This document shows positions 9,148-18,546 of a DNA stretch of 64,000 bases, piece by piece. The position numbers and the translations under genes are program-made. The stretch lies in contig NZ_FNYL01000001.1 of the NCBI RefSeq assembly GCF_900109045.1, forward strand, positions 445,386-509,385, given 5' to 3'. This DNA comes from Dyadobacter sp. SG02 (GTDB taxonomy: Bacteria; Bacteroidota; Bacteroidia; Cytophagales; Spirosomataceae). The notes under the pieces were generated by a model. That model was given only the letters and a program-made list of their open reading frames with translations. It ran no database searches and was not told the origin of the DNA. The first letter of the stretch is position 1; each line of letters begins with the position of its first letter.

Positions 9148-9810
9148 TTGAACGAGATTAAGACCCTGATCTGGAAAGAAGTAACGCTCGAATGGCGCCA
9201 GAAATATGCCATCAGTGGAATGCTGCTTTACGTGGTCAGCACCGTATTTGTCTGCTACCTCAGTTTCAATCTCCGCCGGAACCAACTCACACCGATCGTC
9301 TGGAATACCTTGTTCTGGATTATTTTGCTCTTCACGGCGGTGAATGCCATTGCCAAAAGCTTTTCTCAGGAACGTCACGGACGGTTGCTCTACTATTACA
9401 ACCTGTGCAGCCCCCAGGCCATTATCATTTCCAAAATCATTTATAACTCGCTGGTAATGGCGGTGTTGTCGGTACTTGGATTTGTATTCTACGCATTCGT
9501 AATGGGCAACCCCATCCAGGACAACGGCCTGTTTTCGATCTGTATCCTGCTGGCTTCCACCGGTTTTGCTTCTGTACTCACACTCATCGCGGGCATTGCG
9601 TCCAAGGCCGACAACAGCGCCACGCTCATGGCCGTGCTCAGTTTCCCGATTATCCTGCCGATGCTCCTGATGACTATCCGGTTGGCAAAAAATGCCATGG
9701 ACGGTCTCGACTGGTCGGTCAGCACGGATGAAATCACCACACTATTATCGATCGATCTGATAGTAATTACGCTCAGCTACCTGCTTTTTCCTTATTTATG
9801 GAGAAGCTGA
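9148..9810 (+). CDS. ccmB: haem exporter permease subunit CcmB
   Basis: A 220-residue membrane protein beginning at a TTG (LNEIKTLIWKEVTLEWRQ...). No ATG lies in a better position, and this N terminus fits the family. About six hydrophobic segments are visible. CcmB is the permease partner of the ATPase CcmA; with CcmC and CcmE it makes holo-CcmE haem chaperone available outside the membrane. ccmA is not next to it: the 240 bases upstream hold no gene. It is first of five same-strand genes (ccmB-C-D-E-F). Confidence 0.9.
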   Translation: MNEIKTLIWKEVTLEWRQKYAISGMLLYVVSTVFVCYLSFNLRRNQLTPIVWNTLFWIILLFTAVNAIAKSFSQERHGRLLYYYNLCSPQAIIISKIIYNSLVMAVLSVLGFVFYAFVMGNPIQDNGLFSICILLASTGFASVLTLIAGIASKADNSATLMAVLSFPIILPMLLMTIRLAKNAMDGLDWSVSTDEITTLLSIDLIVITLSYLLFPYLWRS

Positions 9811-9854
9811 AAAACAGCAGGTTACAGGCACAACTTTTAAAGTACTAGTTTAAA

Positions 9855-10538
9855 ATGAGAAAGATCTGGTGGAAAATCCTCTGTGTCGTGATCATCTTCT
9901 ACGTGATCGTCATGGGATTTATGGGCCCCGTTCCACGCCTGGCCATTATCAATGAAAGTATCCGAAATACGTACTTCCACGTCGCATTGTGGCTCGCTAT
10001 GACCACATTGCTTCTGCTGTCGATGGTATTCTCCATCCGTTATCTGATGAAGGGCAATATCAAAGACGACGACATTGCCAGCGAAGTAGCCAAAGCCGCT
10101 ATTTTCTTTGGGATATTGGGTTGTTTAACCGGCTCTGTATGGGCCAATTATACCTGGGGAGATCCCTGGCCGAACGATCCGAAACTGAATGGCGCGGCGG
10201 TCGGTATCCTCATCTACCTTGCTTACCTGCTGCTCAGAAGCTCATTCGAAGACGAGCAGCGCCGCGCGAGGATTTCTTCGGTTTACAACATTTTCGCATT
10301 CGCCGTTTTTATCCCGATCATTTACATTTTGCCCCGTCTTACCGACTCATTACACCCCGGCAGCGGCGGCAACAGCACATTCGGGTCCTATGACTTCGAC
10401 AACAATATCCGCCGCGTTTTTTACCCGGCTGTAATCGGTTATATCCTGCTCGGTCTGTGGATTGCGGAGCTTCGGATACGCATTAAGCAGATCAACCGCG
10501 TACGCGAGGAAGCATTGATCCAATCGGGCAAATTGTGA
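9855..10538 (+). CDS. ccmC: haem handling protein CcmC
   Basis: A 227-residue integral membrane protein with six predicted membrane segments. The WAxxTWGDPWPxDPK stretch (about residues 100-112) is the tryptophan-rich haem-handling (WWD-like) loop. His42 (TYFHVA) and the later SLHPG motif are the likely haem-ligating histidines. CcmC attaches haem to CcmE in System I cytochrome c maturation. It follows ccmB by 44 bases in the same operon. Confidence 0.9.
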   Translation: MRKIWWKILCVVIIFYVIVMGFMGPVPRLAIINESIRNTYFHVALWLAMTTLLLLSMVFSIRYLMKGNIKDDDIASEVAKAAIFFGILGCLTGSVWANYTWGDPWPNDPKLNGAAVGILIYLAYLLLRSSFEDEQRRARISSVYNIFAFAVFIPIIYILPRLTDSLHPGSGGNSTFGSYDFDNNIRRVFYPAVIGYILLGLWIAELRIRIKQINRVREEALIQSGKL

Positions 10539-10615
10539 GCATTTTGGCCTGATTTGGCCCATTTACAAACGTTTCAAAGTAAATTTTCGTTAAGGTTTAG
10601 TCCATCATATATACA

Positions 10616-10840
10616 ATGAAAAGAATTTCCCTCATCCTCCTGACATTGCTGGTTATTTCCGGCAACCTCTTCGCACAGGCGGGCGATAACTCCGTTGAAA
10701 TGGCCGACAAGCTCCGCGCCGACGGTAAAATCTGGGTCGTGGTGGCGGTGGTAGCCGTTGTTTTTGCAGGATTGGCCGTCAACCTTTTCCGCATCGATTC
10801 CAAGTTGAAAAAGATTGAAAAAGACCTCAATATCAAGTAA
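10616..10840 (+). CDS. ccmD: CcmD-like small membrane protein
   Basis: A 74-residue protein with an apparent signal-like N terminus (MKRISLILLTLLVISGNLFAQ), a second hydrophobic segment (about 39-58) and a charged C-terminal tail (KLKKIEKDL). Size, topology and its place between ccmC and ccmE fit CcmD, which releases holo-CcmE from CcmABC in the classic system. Sequence alone is weakly diagnostic; the call leans on context. It ends 6 bases before ccmE. Confidence 0.8.
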   Translation: MKRISLILLTLLVISGNLFAQAGDNSVEMADKLRADGKIWVVVAVVAVVFAGLAVNLFRIDSKLKKIEKDLNIK

Positions 10841-10846
10841 AGCCCT

Positions 10847-11281
10847 ATGAAAAAGATACAGATATTCGGATTGGTGATCATCGCGGTGGCAATTGGTATT
10901 ATTGTTTCAACTGCCGGCGATGCAAGCACTTATGTCGATTTTACCAAAGCCAAAGAAATGGCGGCAGATGGCGACAATGAGAGCATTCACGTGGTGGGTA
11001 AACTTAAAAAAGACGCCGCGGGCCAGATCCTCGAAATGGAGTACCGCCCGGAAGTCGACCCTAACCTGTTCGTTTTCACATTGATCGACAACAATAATGT
11101 GGAACAGAAGGTCATTTACAAAAACACCAAACCGCAGGATTTCGACAAATCAGAACAAGTAGTAGTAGTAGGTAAAATGCGGGACGGCTCATTTTCGGCT
11201 GAAAAAATCCTCATGAAATGCCCGTCGAAATACGAGAACGGTAAAATGGAAACCACGGAACATACCGCGAAAGAATCATGA
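10847..11281 (+). CDS. ccmE: haem chaperone CcmE, Cys (CxxxY) variant
   Basis: A 144-residue protein with an N-terminal membrane anchor (about 4-22) and an OB-fold domain facing the periplasm, which carries haem from CcmC to CcmF. In the classic protein haem is bound covalently to a histidine in an HxxxY motif. Here the equivalent motif reads CPSKY, with Cys125 and Tyr129. It is therefore the CxxxY variant known from archaea and some deltaproteobacterial-type systems. The stop overlaps the ccmF start by 4 bases (ATGA), suggesting translational coupling. Confidence 0.9.
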   Translation: MKKIQIFGLVIIAVAIGIIVSTAGDASTYVDFTKAKEMAADGDNESIHVVGKLKKDAAGQILEMEYRPEVDPNLFVFTLIDNNNVEQKVIYKNTKPQDFDKSEQVVVVGKMRDGSFSAEKILMKCPSKYENGKMETTEHTAKES

Positions 11282-13878
11282 TTCACAATACGATCGGAAG
11301 TGCAGGGCACCTGCTGGTTATAGTAGCGTTTGTAACGGCCATTCTGGCGACGTTCGCTTATTTCAAAGCGGGTATCGCGGGCGGTACCGTCGAAGAAACG
11401 CAGAGTTGGAAAAAGTTTGCGCGCGCCGTTTTCTGGGTTCACCTGGCAGCCGTGATCGGTGTAGTGTTCTCGCTCTACTGGATCATTGGTAACCACTACT
11501 TCGAATACCATTACGCCTGGAAAAATTCCTCGCTTTCCCTGCCGACGGGCTATACCATTTCCAGCTTCTGGCAGGATCAGGAAGGCAGCTTCCTCCTCTG
11601 GATATTCTGGAACGTAGTCCTTGGCGCGACACTGATCTTTACCAACCGTTCGTGGGAAGCGCCGGTAATGACCGTTTTTGCATTGGTACAGGCATTCCTT
11701 ACGTCGATGATCCTTGGTGTGGTAATTCCCGGTCTCGATCTTAAAATCGGCTCTACACCATTCCTTTTGCTGAAAGAGGTAATGCCCGACCTGCCGGTTT
11801 ATAAAATGGACCCGAATTTTATCCCGAAAGACGGTAACGGCCTCAACCCGTTGTTGCAGAACTATTGGATGGTGATCCACCCTCCTACCCTGTTCCTCGG
11901 CTTCGCGAGCACGCTCATTCCGTTCTCGTTCGCGATCGCAGGCCTTTGGACCAAGCGCATTCACGAATGGATCCGTCCGGCATTGCCGTGGTCGTTGTTC
12001 TCCGCATTGGTTTTGGGTGTAGGTATATTAATGGGCGCTTACTGGGCCTATGAAACGCTCAACTTCGGTAGCTACTGGAACTGGGACCCTGTTGAAAACT
12101 CCTCCATTGTTCCCTGGATCGTATTGGTGGCGGCGGTGCACGTGATGATCATCGCGAGAAGGAATGCAACCGCATTGAAAACCTCGTTCATTCTCACGAT
12201 CGCGACATTTGTCCTTGTTCTTTACTCGACGTTCATGACCCGCAGCGGGGTATTAGGAAATGCTTCGGTGCACTCGTTTACCGACCTTGGCCTTTCCGGT
12301 CAGTTGCTGATCTACCTGTTTACATTCATTATCGTGGCGGTGGGCTTGCTGGTTTATCGCTGGAAATCGTTGCCGAGCGACGAAGAAGAAGTATCGACCT
12401 ACTCACAGGAATTCTGGATTTTCATCGGCGCGACGCTGCTTTGCCTCTCCGGCTTCCAGATCATCGCTACCACTTCCATTCCGGTTTATAACAAAATCGC
12501 CGAGGCATTCGGTGCGGTATTAAATATGGCACTGCCTGCCGACCAGGTGGCGCACTATAACAAGTTCCAGCTCTGGTTCTTTGCATTAATCATCGTCCTC
12601 ACGGGCATAGGCCAGTATTTCTGGTGGAAAAAAACCGGCAAAGGCAAGTTGCAGGCATTGTACAACCCGCTATTGGTAGCTTTGCTGATCAGCGCAGCGG
12701 TCATTACTTTCAAACAGGTTCGTGATATTCAATATATCGTCCTGCTCACGACTGCTATCTTCGCGATCGTGGCGAATGGTAATATCCTGCTAAACATTAT
12801 CCGTGGGAACTACAACCTCTCGGGCGGCGCGATCACGCACATTGGCGTGGCGCTGATGCTGATCGGTATTTTGTTCTCGTCGGCTTACACCAAGGTCGTT
12901 TCGATCAACAATTCCGGCCTGATGATTTCCCGCAGCGAAGAATTCACGGCTAACGACAACAAGGAGAACAAGGAAAACATTACGCTCTGGCTCAACAAGC
13001 CTGAAAAAATGGGCGATTACATGCTTACCTGGCGCGACGTGCGCGTGGAGCCACGCCACATTCCGGGTTACATTCCGAAGGGCTGGGTCGACATCGTAGA
13101 AGGCGATTTCCACGCCGTAGCATTACGTGACATTGAGCTCGACGGGAAGAAATACAACAAAAAGGGCGATACCCTCGAAATTTTCCCTGAAAACTTCTAT
13201 TACGAGATCGAATACCGCGAGCCTTCGGGTAAGATATTCACTTTGTTCCCGCGTGTACAGATTAACCCGCGTATGGGTGGAATCGTGTCGTCGCCGGATA
13301 TCCAGCGCAAGGTCGACAAGGACTTGTACACCTACGTGTCGATGGTGACCAACCCTACCGCCGAGCCGGTATGGACCCAGAGTGAGAACTTTACGATTAA
13401 CCTCCGCGATACATTCTTCGTGAACGACTACGTGGCCATTCTCGACAATGTAGTGCGTACCGAAGAGGTAGAAGGCATTAAACTCGGCCCGGGCGATGCG
13501 GCCGTGAAAGCGATCATCCGCGTGCTCGATAAGGACAAGGAATTTGTCGTAACACCTTCTTTCGTAATCCGCGACCGTTTGGTGGCACGCAAGCCGGAAG
13601 TAAGCAACGAGTTGGGTATGCGCATTCAATTCAACGAAATCAACCCGCAAACGGGCCAGTTTACATTCGGTGTAAATACCACGCAACGTGACTTCATCGT
13701 CATGAAAGCGACCGAAAAACCGCTGATCAATATCCTCTGGCTTGGTACGTTCGTGCTGGTAATCGGTTTTGTGATGGCTACCATCCGCCGTTTCAGGGAT
13801 TTTGTCAAAATGCGCAACAAGGAAAGCGCTGCGACCGAGCCTAAGGCCAAAGTGAAGCCCAAAGTGCAAACAGCGTAA
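11278..13878 (+). CDS. ccmF: cytochrome c haem lyase subunit CcmF
   Basis: An 866-residue multi-spanning membrane protein with about 14-15 hydrophobic segments. The haem-handling motif around residues 266-280 (YWNWDPVENSSIVPW) is the WWD domain shared by CcmF/CcsA proteins. A large extracytoplasmic domain (about residues 560-810) precedes the last membrane segment. The Ala/Lys-rich tail is cytoplasmic. CcmF receives haem from CcmE and joins it to CxxCH motifs of apocytochromes. No ccmG or ccmH gene follows; a terminator ends the operon. Confidence 0.93.
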   Translation: MIHNTIGSAGHLLVIVAFVTAILATFAYFKAGIAGGTVEETQSWKKFARAVFWVHLAAVIGVVFSLYWIIGNHYFEYHYAWKNSSLSLPTGYTISSFWQDQEGSFLLWIFWNVVLGATLIFTNRSWEAPVMTVFALVQAFLTSMILGVVIPGLDLKIGSTPFLLLKEVMPDLPVYKMDPNFIPKDGNGLNPLLQNYWMVIHPPTLFLGFASTLIPFSFAIAGLWTKRIHEWIRPALPWSLFSALVLGVGILMGAYWAYETLNFGSYWNWDPVENSSIVPWIVLVAAVHVMIIARRNATALKTSFILTIATFVLVLYSTFMTRSGVLGNASVHSFTDLGLSGQLLIYLFTFIIVAVGLLVYRWKSLPSDEEEVSTYSQEFWIFIGATLLCLSGFQIIATTSIPVYNKIAEAFGAVLNMALPADQVAHYNKFQLWFFALIIVLTGIGQYFWWKKTGKGKLQALYNPLLVALLISAAVITFKQVRDIQYIVLLTTAIFAIVANGNILLNIIRGNYNLSGGAITHIGVALMLIGILFSSAYTKVVSINNSGLMISRSEEFTANDNKENKENITLWLNKPEKMGDYMLTWRDVRVEPRHIPGYIPKGWVDIVEGDFHAVALRDIELDGKKYNKKGDTLEIFPENFYYEIEYREPSGKIFTLFPRVQINPRMGGIVSSPDIQRKVDKDLYTYVSMVTNPTAEPVWTQSENFTINLRDTFFVNDYVAILDNVVRTEEVEGIKLGPGDAAVKAIIRVLDKDKEFVVTPSFVIRDRLVARKPEVSNELGMRIQFNEINPQTGQFTFGVNTTQRDFIVMKATEKPLINILWLGTFVLVIGFVMATIRRFRDFVKMRNKESAATEPKAKVKPKVQTA

Positions 13879-13901
13879 GCAATTCATTTGAAATACATTA
13901 T

Positions 13902-13937
13902 AAGCGGTCCGGCCCTCCATAGCCGGACCGCTTTTCT
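13902..13937 (+). terminator. terminator of the ccm operon
   Basis: A 12-bp perfect stem (13902-13913 with 13922-13933) with an 8-base loop, continued by a T-rich run. It lies 24 bases after the ccmF stop. Confidence 0.85.
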
Positions 13938-14040
13938 TTTAAATACCAGAAAATAAGTAAACCAGCCTCTCCCGAAGGGTTTTGTTTGAGTTGCGTATAG
14001 AGGTGAGTATTTTGCAAGACTCAATCGACCTCATTACATC

Positions 14041-15420
14041 ATGGATAAGCCTTTACAAACCTCCCGGCGCGAATTTTTGCGCCAATCCGCCCTGTTCGCA
14101 GGTGCATCATTCATTTCCACCCACGCTTTCGGCAGCATTCACATTGGCAAACAAACCCGCGTCATCGTGATCGGTGGCGGTTTCGCCGGGTTGGCCGCTG
14201 CTTATGCGCTCAAACAAAAGAATGTCGACGTCACCGTGCTCGAATCACGGAACCGCATTGGCGGAAGGGTTTTCTCCCATACCATTGATCCAAAAGAAAA
14301 CCTCGTGGTAGAACTCGGCGCCGAATGGGTGGGCAACTCACACGAACGTGTGCGTGCGCTGTGCGGCGAGTTCGATATCCCTTTGCTGGATAACCAGTTC
14401 GATACCCATTTGATTTACCAAAACCAGTATACCAAAGCCAAGTCCTGGGACTATTCCGACAACTGGAGGCCCAAATTTCAGGCGCTGCTCGACGGCTACA
14501 AAAAACTCGACGAAGCCGGAAAAGAGCAGCTCGACGGCATCAGCTGGTGGCGTTACCTCGTCAACAACGGGTGCGAGGGCAAGGACCTGATCATCCGCGA
14601 ACTCCTCGATAGCACCGACTTCGGGGAAAGCATACGGCACGTGTCCGCAATGGTGGCCTTGTCGGAATATGCGGAGAGTAGTGAAAAGAATGAAATGGAT
14701 CTGAAAATGCAGGGCGGCAATACGCAGTTGGCGAAGAAATTGGCCGAAAAAATCGGGACTGAGCGGATACTCACGGGTCACACCGTACAACGCATCGAAC
14801 AGAAGGACACGGTAAGGGTTACCTGCGAAAACGGGAAAACTTTCGAAGCCGACCGGCTGATATGTGCCATCCCGACGTTTGCTATCCAGAAAATACAATG
14901 GGAACCGGGATTGCCCGACGAGCAGGCGCAGGCCATTAACCAGCTCCTGTACGCCCGCATCAACAAGAATGCGATCCTATTTAAAGACAGGTTTTGGAAA
15001 GACGAGAGCTTCGACCTCATTACGGACCAGACGCCGCAGTACTTTTACCACGCCACCAAAAACCAGAAATCGAAAAAAGGTGCGCTTATCTCCTACACAA
15101 TCGGAGACAAAGCGGAACTGATCGCGAACCAGGACGATGAATGGCGGAAGGATATGCTTCACCAGACGCTGAACCCACATTTCCGGGGCGTCAGGAAGCT
15201 GGTCGAGTCGCAGGCCAACTATTATTGGGGAACCGACAAGCTGTCGCAGGGTGCCTATGCGATTTACGGCATTAACCAATGGCATACGTTGCGGCCCATT
15301 CTGCAAAAAACGTTTCTGAAAACATCTTTCGCCGGTGAACACCTCGCCGATTGGCAGGGATTCATGGAAGGCGCGGTGGCCACCGGCGAAGCTGCGGCTG
15401 TGGAAGCGCTGGGCGTCTAA
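14041..15420 (+). CDS. Tat-exported flavin amine oxidase family protein
   Basis: A 459-residue flavoprotein. The N terminus has a twin-arginine signal: SRREFLRQ at 8-15 followed by a hydrophobic stretch. The FAD dinucleotide-binding motif VIVIGGGFAGLAAAYAL lies at 41-57, with the second flavin motif RIGGRV at 72-77. The C-terminal GEHLADWQGFMEGAVATGEAAA stretch closes the FAD site. Members oxidise primary or secondary amines or related substrates with O2. Export as a folded flavoprotein to the periplasm is expected; the substrate is unknown. Its last 4 bases overlap the end of the convergent TonB receptor gene. Confidence 0.88.
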   Translation: MDKPLQTSRREFLRQSALFAGASFISTHAFGSIHIGKQTRVIVIGGGFAGLAAAYALKQKNVDVTVLESRNRIGGRVFSHTIDPKENLVVELGAEWVGNSHERVRALCGEFDIPLLDNQFDTHLIYQNQYTKAKSWDYSDNWRPKFQALLDGYKKLDEAGKEQLDGISWWRYLVNNGCEGKDLIIRELLDSTDFGESIRHVSAMVALSEYAESSEKNEMDLKMQGGNTQLAKKLAEKIGTERILTGHTVQRIEQKDTVRVTCENGKTFEADRLICAIPTFAIQKIQWEPGLPDEQAQAINQLLYARINKNAILFKDRFWKDESFDLITDQTPQYFYHATKNQKSKKGALISYTIGDKAELIANQDDEWRKDMLHQTLNPHFRGVRKLVESQANYYWGTDKLSQGAYAIYGINQWHTLRPILQKTFLKTSFAGEHLADWQGFMEGAVATGEAAAVEALGV

Positions 15421-17969
15421 AACCGTAAACCCAGCCGCGCAAAGAAGAACGCCCCGTTACTACCCATTTGCACTGGGTCCCAGGCACCGCCCGATTCGGT
15501 CAATGCGGGCTGGAACTTGTCGGGATACACGTTCAGGATGTTGCTGCCGCCAATGGACAGCGACACGTTTTTGGTGAATTTGTAATTCAATGTAAGGTCT
15601 GTCTGGACTTTGGGACTGTATGTATCGATCATATAGTCCCAATTCGCCAGCTTGATTTCGCCGAAACGGATAAACCGGAGCATTGCGCTGAACTTGCTCA
15701 CCGAATAATCGAGTGTAAGATTGATCTTCGAAGGCGGTGCCGATGCGAGCACAAAGCGGCGTTCGCGTTCGTCGAAGTAAATGTCTTCCTTACCGGCCAG
15801 TTTGGGCACGGTATTCACCGGTCCCAATTCCATCCAGTTGAAGTTCGCAGCCACGGTAGTGCTCAACCGACCCACGCCCAGCGACGCAGAATGCGCCACG
15901 ATCACGTCCAACCCTTTCGTTGTGGTGTATTCCAATGCATTCGTAAAAAACTGCGCCTTCCCTACCCGCAACGCTTTCAGCAAATCACCGATATCCTCGT
16001 CGTCGTCGCTGAACTGGCCGGTCAATACGACGCGGTCTTTCACTTTTACATAATAACCATCCACGGTTACCGACAATCCCGACGCCGGTGTGAAGGTAAT
16101 CCCGAGGCTGCCGTTCAGCGAAGTTTCCTGTTTCAGTTGAGGAATGCCCAGTGCCTGCGTCACGGCGCTATTGTTGTTGGCAAGCAGCACTTCCACGGGC
16201 TGGCCGTTCACGAAATTGGTAAATGTCGAATTGAAATACTTCTGGGCGAGCGAAGGCGCACGAAAGCCGGTACTCACCGACCCGCGCAATGCGAATGCCT
16301 CGGTAACCTTGAAACGCAAGCCGAGTTTACCATTCAGCGTACTGCCAAAATCGCTGTAACGTTCGAAGCGACCTGCGATATCTATCAATAATTGTTTGGT
16401 AACATCACCTTCCAGATCGACATACACGCCCACATTGGAACGGCCCCGGTTGGTCACGTCCGCGGGGCTGTAACCGGGGAAGCCCTGCGAACCGCCTGCG
16501 AATGCGGGATCATAGTTGCGATAGGAGGCCTCTTCCCCGGCGAAGATCTTATAGCGTTCTTTACGGAATTCGGCGCCAAATGCTACGTTCAGGCCTTGCA
16601 TGAAGGTTTTGTAAAACCGGCTGACATTCAGGTTGACCACATTCTGCCCAAGTTGGAAACCGCCAGCGTCGAAAAAAGTCTGCGAGCGCTCGCCCAGCGA
16701 CCTGTTCAGGGAATTTTCAACCCCGAAATGAAACTTATTGAAACCATAAGTATTGCTCAGATCAATATCCCACGACTTCCAAACCCCGCGAATACCGGCA
16801 GCGACGGACCTGTCCTTGATTTTGCTGGTAATGACCGGGTCGAAACCATTCGGATAGATGGCCGGGATATTCCGGTCGTCGTCCGCGAAGCGCGTCCACG
16901 CGTAGGCGTCGCCCTTGCGCTCGTTCAAGCCCCCGAAGCTGTAAACCTGAAAATGTGTGCCTATCGGTATTTTCGCATTGTAATAAACCGCCGCATTGCG
17001 GATTTCGGGGTCACCATACTGCCGCCGCGCGAGGTCGGCCTCGCTCGATTCGGTGTTCGCGCGATTGGTATGGTCGCGCGAATTGTAATCGGCTGTTACA
17101 TTAAGGAAGCCCGTTTTGGCGATTTTCACGCCGTAGTTTGCATTGATATTGTAATTCAAACCATCAAACGATTTGTCATCGAAACGATACTTTGCCTTGA
17201 ACATTCCTGCATTTGCATTCACCGCCAACTGATTCGTCGTTTCCTTCAACACAATATTGATCACCCCCGCAATGGCATCCGAGCCATATTGTGCCGCAGC
17301 ACCGTCGCGCAGAATCTCGATGCGCTCGATGGCCGCCGCCGGAATGGCATTCAGGTCGGTGCCGGTATTGCCCCTCCCGCGCGACCCGAACAGGTTGACC
17401 AGGGAGGATTGATGGCGCCGCTTGCCATTGATGAGTACCAACGTCTGGTCGGGACCCAGCCCGCGCAGCGAAGCGGGATCAACATGGTCGGCACCGTCGG
17501 AGCCGGTCTGGCGGTTGGAATTAAACGAAGGCGCGGCAAATTGCAAAAGCTGGTTCACATCGAGCTGGCCTTGCTTGGTAGTTACCTCCCGGATATCAAT
17601 CACGTCCACGGGCGCGGGCGTGTCGGTCGACGAGCGGTTCAGGTTCCGGGAGCCTACGACGGTCACCTGGTTCAGTACCGTGGCATCGGCGAGCGCAAAA
17701 TCCTGGATCGCAGTGCCGTTCAACTCCCTTTCCAGCTTATTATAACCTACGTAAGTTACCACGAGCGTGGCATTGTTGTAGCCCACTGTGAGGCCATAAG
17801 CGCCGTTTTCATCGGTCACGGTACCATTGCCGGTACCTTTTTCCAACACGGAAGCGCCGATCAGCGGATCTCCTTTTTCGTCGGTAACCCTACCGGTTAC
17901 TTTCAGGCCTTGCGCATAACAATAACAGGAGAGCAACACGAAAAGCCAGGTTTGGTATATCAGTTTCAT
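15417..17969 (-). CDS. TonB-dependent outer-membrane receptor
   Basis: Starting at the ATG at 17969 (MKLIYQTWLFVLLSCYCYAQ signal peptide) the product is 850 residues. The order is: a carboxypeptidase-D-like regulatory domain (about 22-100, VTGRVTDEKGDPLIGASV), a plug domain with VIDIREVTTKQGQLDVNQLL and LRGLGPDQTLVLINGKRRH, then a 22-strand-type barrel ending in ARLGLRF. It imports an unidentified ligand using TonB energy. No SusD partner lies next to it, so it is not a classic polysaccharide-uptake pair. A siderophore or small-molecule substrate is possible but unproven. Confidence 0.92.
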   Translation of the reverse strand: MKLIYQTWLFVLLSCYCYAQGLKVTGRVTDEKGDPLIGASVLEKGTGNGTVTDENGAYGLTVGYNNATLVVTYVGYNKLERELNGTAIQDFALADATVLNQVTVVGSRNLNRSSTDTPAPVDVIDIREVTTKQGQLDVNQLLQFAAPSFNSNRQTGSDGADHVDPASLRGLGPDQTLVLINGKRRHQSSLVNLFGSRGRGNTGTDLNAIPAAAIERIEILRDGAAAQYGSDAIAGVINIVLKETTNQLAVNANAGMFKAKYRFDDKSFDGLNYNINANYGVKIAKTGFLNVTADYNSRDHTNRANTESSEADLARRQYGDPEIRNAAVYYNAKIPIGTHFQVYSFGGLNERKGDAYAWTRFADDDRNIPAIYPNGFDPVITSKIKDRSVAAGIRGVWKSWDIDLSNTYGFNKFHFGVENSLNRSLGERSQTFFDAGGFQLGQNVVNLNVSRFYKTFMQGLNVAFGAEFRKERYKIFAGEEASYRNYDPAFAGGSQGFPGYSPADVTNRGRSNVGVYVDLEGDVTKQLLIDIAGRFERYSDFGSTLNGKLGLRFKVTEAFALRGSVSTGFRAPSLAQKYFNSTFTNFVNGQPVEVLLANNNSAVTQALGIPQLKQETSLNGSLGITFTPASGLSVTVDGYYVKVKDRVVLTGQFSDDDEDIGDLLKALRVGKAQFFTNALEYTTTKGLDVIVAHSASLGVGRLSTTVAANFNWMELGPVNTVPKLAGKEDIYFDERERRFVLASAPPSKINLTLDYSVSKFSAMLRFIRFGEIKLANWDYMIDTYSPKVQTDLTLNYKFTKNVSLSIGGSNILNVYPDKFQPALTESGGAWDPVQMGSNGAFFFARLGLRF

Positions 17970-17996
17970 AAGATTGTAATGAGGTGCTATATTTGC

Positions 17997-18026
17997 CAAA
18001 TATGCAATATTCAATCTTGAAACAAA
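17997..18026 (-). promoter_or_regulatory. candidate promoter of the 15417-17969 receptor gene
   Basis: On the minus strand TTTG (18026-18023) and CATATTTG (18004-17997) are 18 bases apart, a -33/-7 pair with one mismatch. It lies 28 bases before the chosen start. Confidence 0.35.
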
Positions 18027-18042
18027 TATTTTTCCAAATAAA

Positions 18043-18103
18043 ATTTTACAAATGTCGGTTTTTGCAGAATTTACTTAAACTACTGGTTACATATTTGTAA
18101 AAT
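18043..18103. repeat. 11-bp inverted repeat in the divergent intergenic region
   Basis: ATTTTACAAAT (18043-18053) pairs with ATTTGTAAAAT (18093-18103), arms 39 bases apart. It lies between the TonB receptor gene and the DUF3817 gene; a protein-binding site is conceivable. Confidence 0.4.
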
Positions 18104-18161
18104 GTAATATTTCCGGGCAAAAGCTTTTTCGAACTTCCTGCATTTCAAGGAGCTTGATGTG

Positions 18162-18169
18162 TATCTTTG
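18162..18169 (+). promoter_or_regulatory. candidate -7 element of the DUF3817 gene
   Basis: TATCTTTG is a perfect TANNTTTG match, 35 bases before the start codon at 18205. A -33 TTTG is not evident. Confidence 0.4.
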
Positions 18170-18204
18170 CCAGTAAAATGTGTTTTTCCCTATTCTGATT
18201 CTCC

Positions 18205-18504
18205 ATGGTATCCGAACTGATCAAATCGGCATTAGGCCGCCTGCGCATCATCGCATTTCTCGAAGGCATTTCCTTTTTAGTACTGCTCGGCATCGCAATG
18301 CCACTTAAATATTTTGCCGGAATACCGCAGGCCGTGCGTGTAGTAGGCATGGCACACGGTGTATTGTTCGTCCTTTTTGTGCTTTTGCTCATCCAGGTCG
18401 CAATAGAAAAAAGCTGGTCGTTCAAAAAGTCGGCCTTATCGTTTGCTTCTTCGCTGGTACCATTCGGGACATTCTACGCAGATGCCCGCTGGTTCAGAAA
18501 CTGA
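18205..18504 (+). CDS. DUF3817 domain membrane protein
   Basis: A 99-residue protein with three predicted membrane helices (about 14-33, 41-64, 75-90). The sequence RLRIIAFLEGISFLVLLGIAMPLKY and the central GMAHGVLF motif are the DUF3817 pattern, a small family found in bacteria and as part of some transporters. No biochemical role is established. Probably transcribed with the DUF5916 gene 42 bases downstream. Confidence 0.85.
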   Translation: MVSELIKSALGRLRIIAFLEGISFLVLLGIAMPLKYFAGIPQAVRVVGMAHGVLFVLFVLLLIQVAIEKSWSFKKSALSFASSLVPFGTFYADARWFRN

Positions 18505-18546
18505 TTATCACTGAACCTTTTATATTCCTAAACACCCCTGAACCAA

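Noticed and set aside
15417-17969. SusC/SusD polysaccharide utilisation locus
   Set aside because: No SusD-like gene, glycoside hydrolase or ECF sigma/anti-sigma pair adjoins either TonB receptor in this window.
16392-18020. 542-codon open frame on the plus strand
   Set aside because: It is the mirror of the TonB receptor gene on the other strand; the receptor has a signal peptide, known domains and a normal C terminus.
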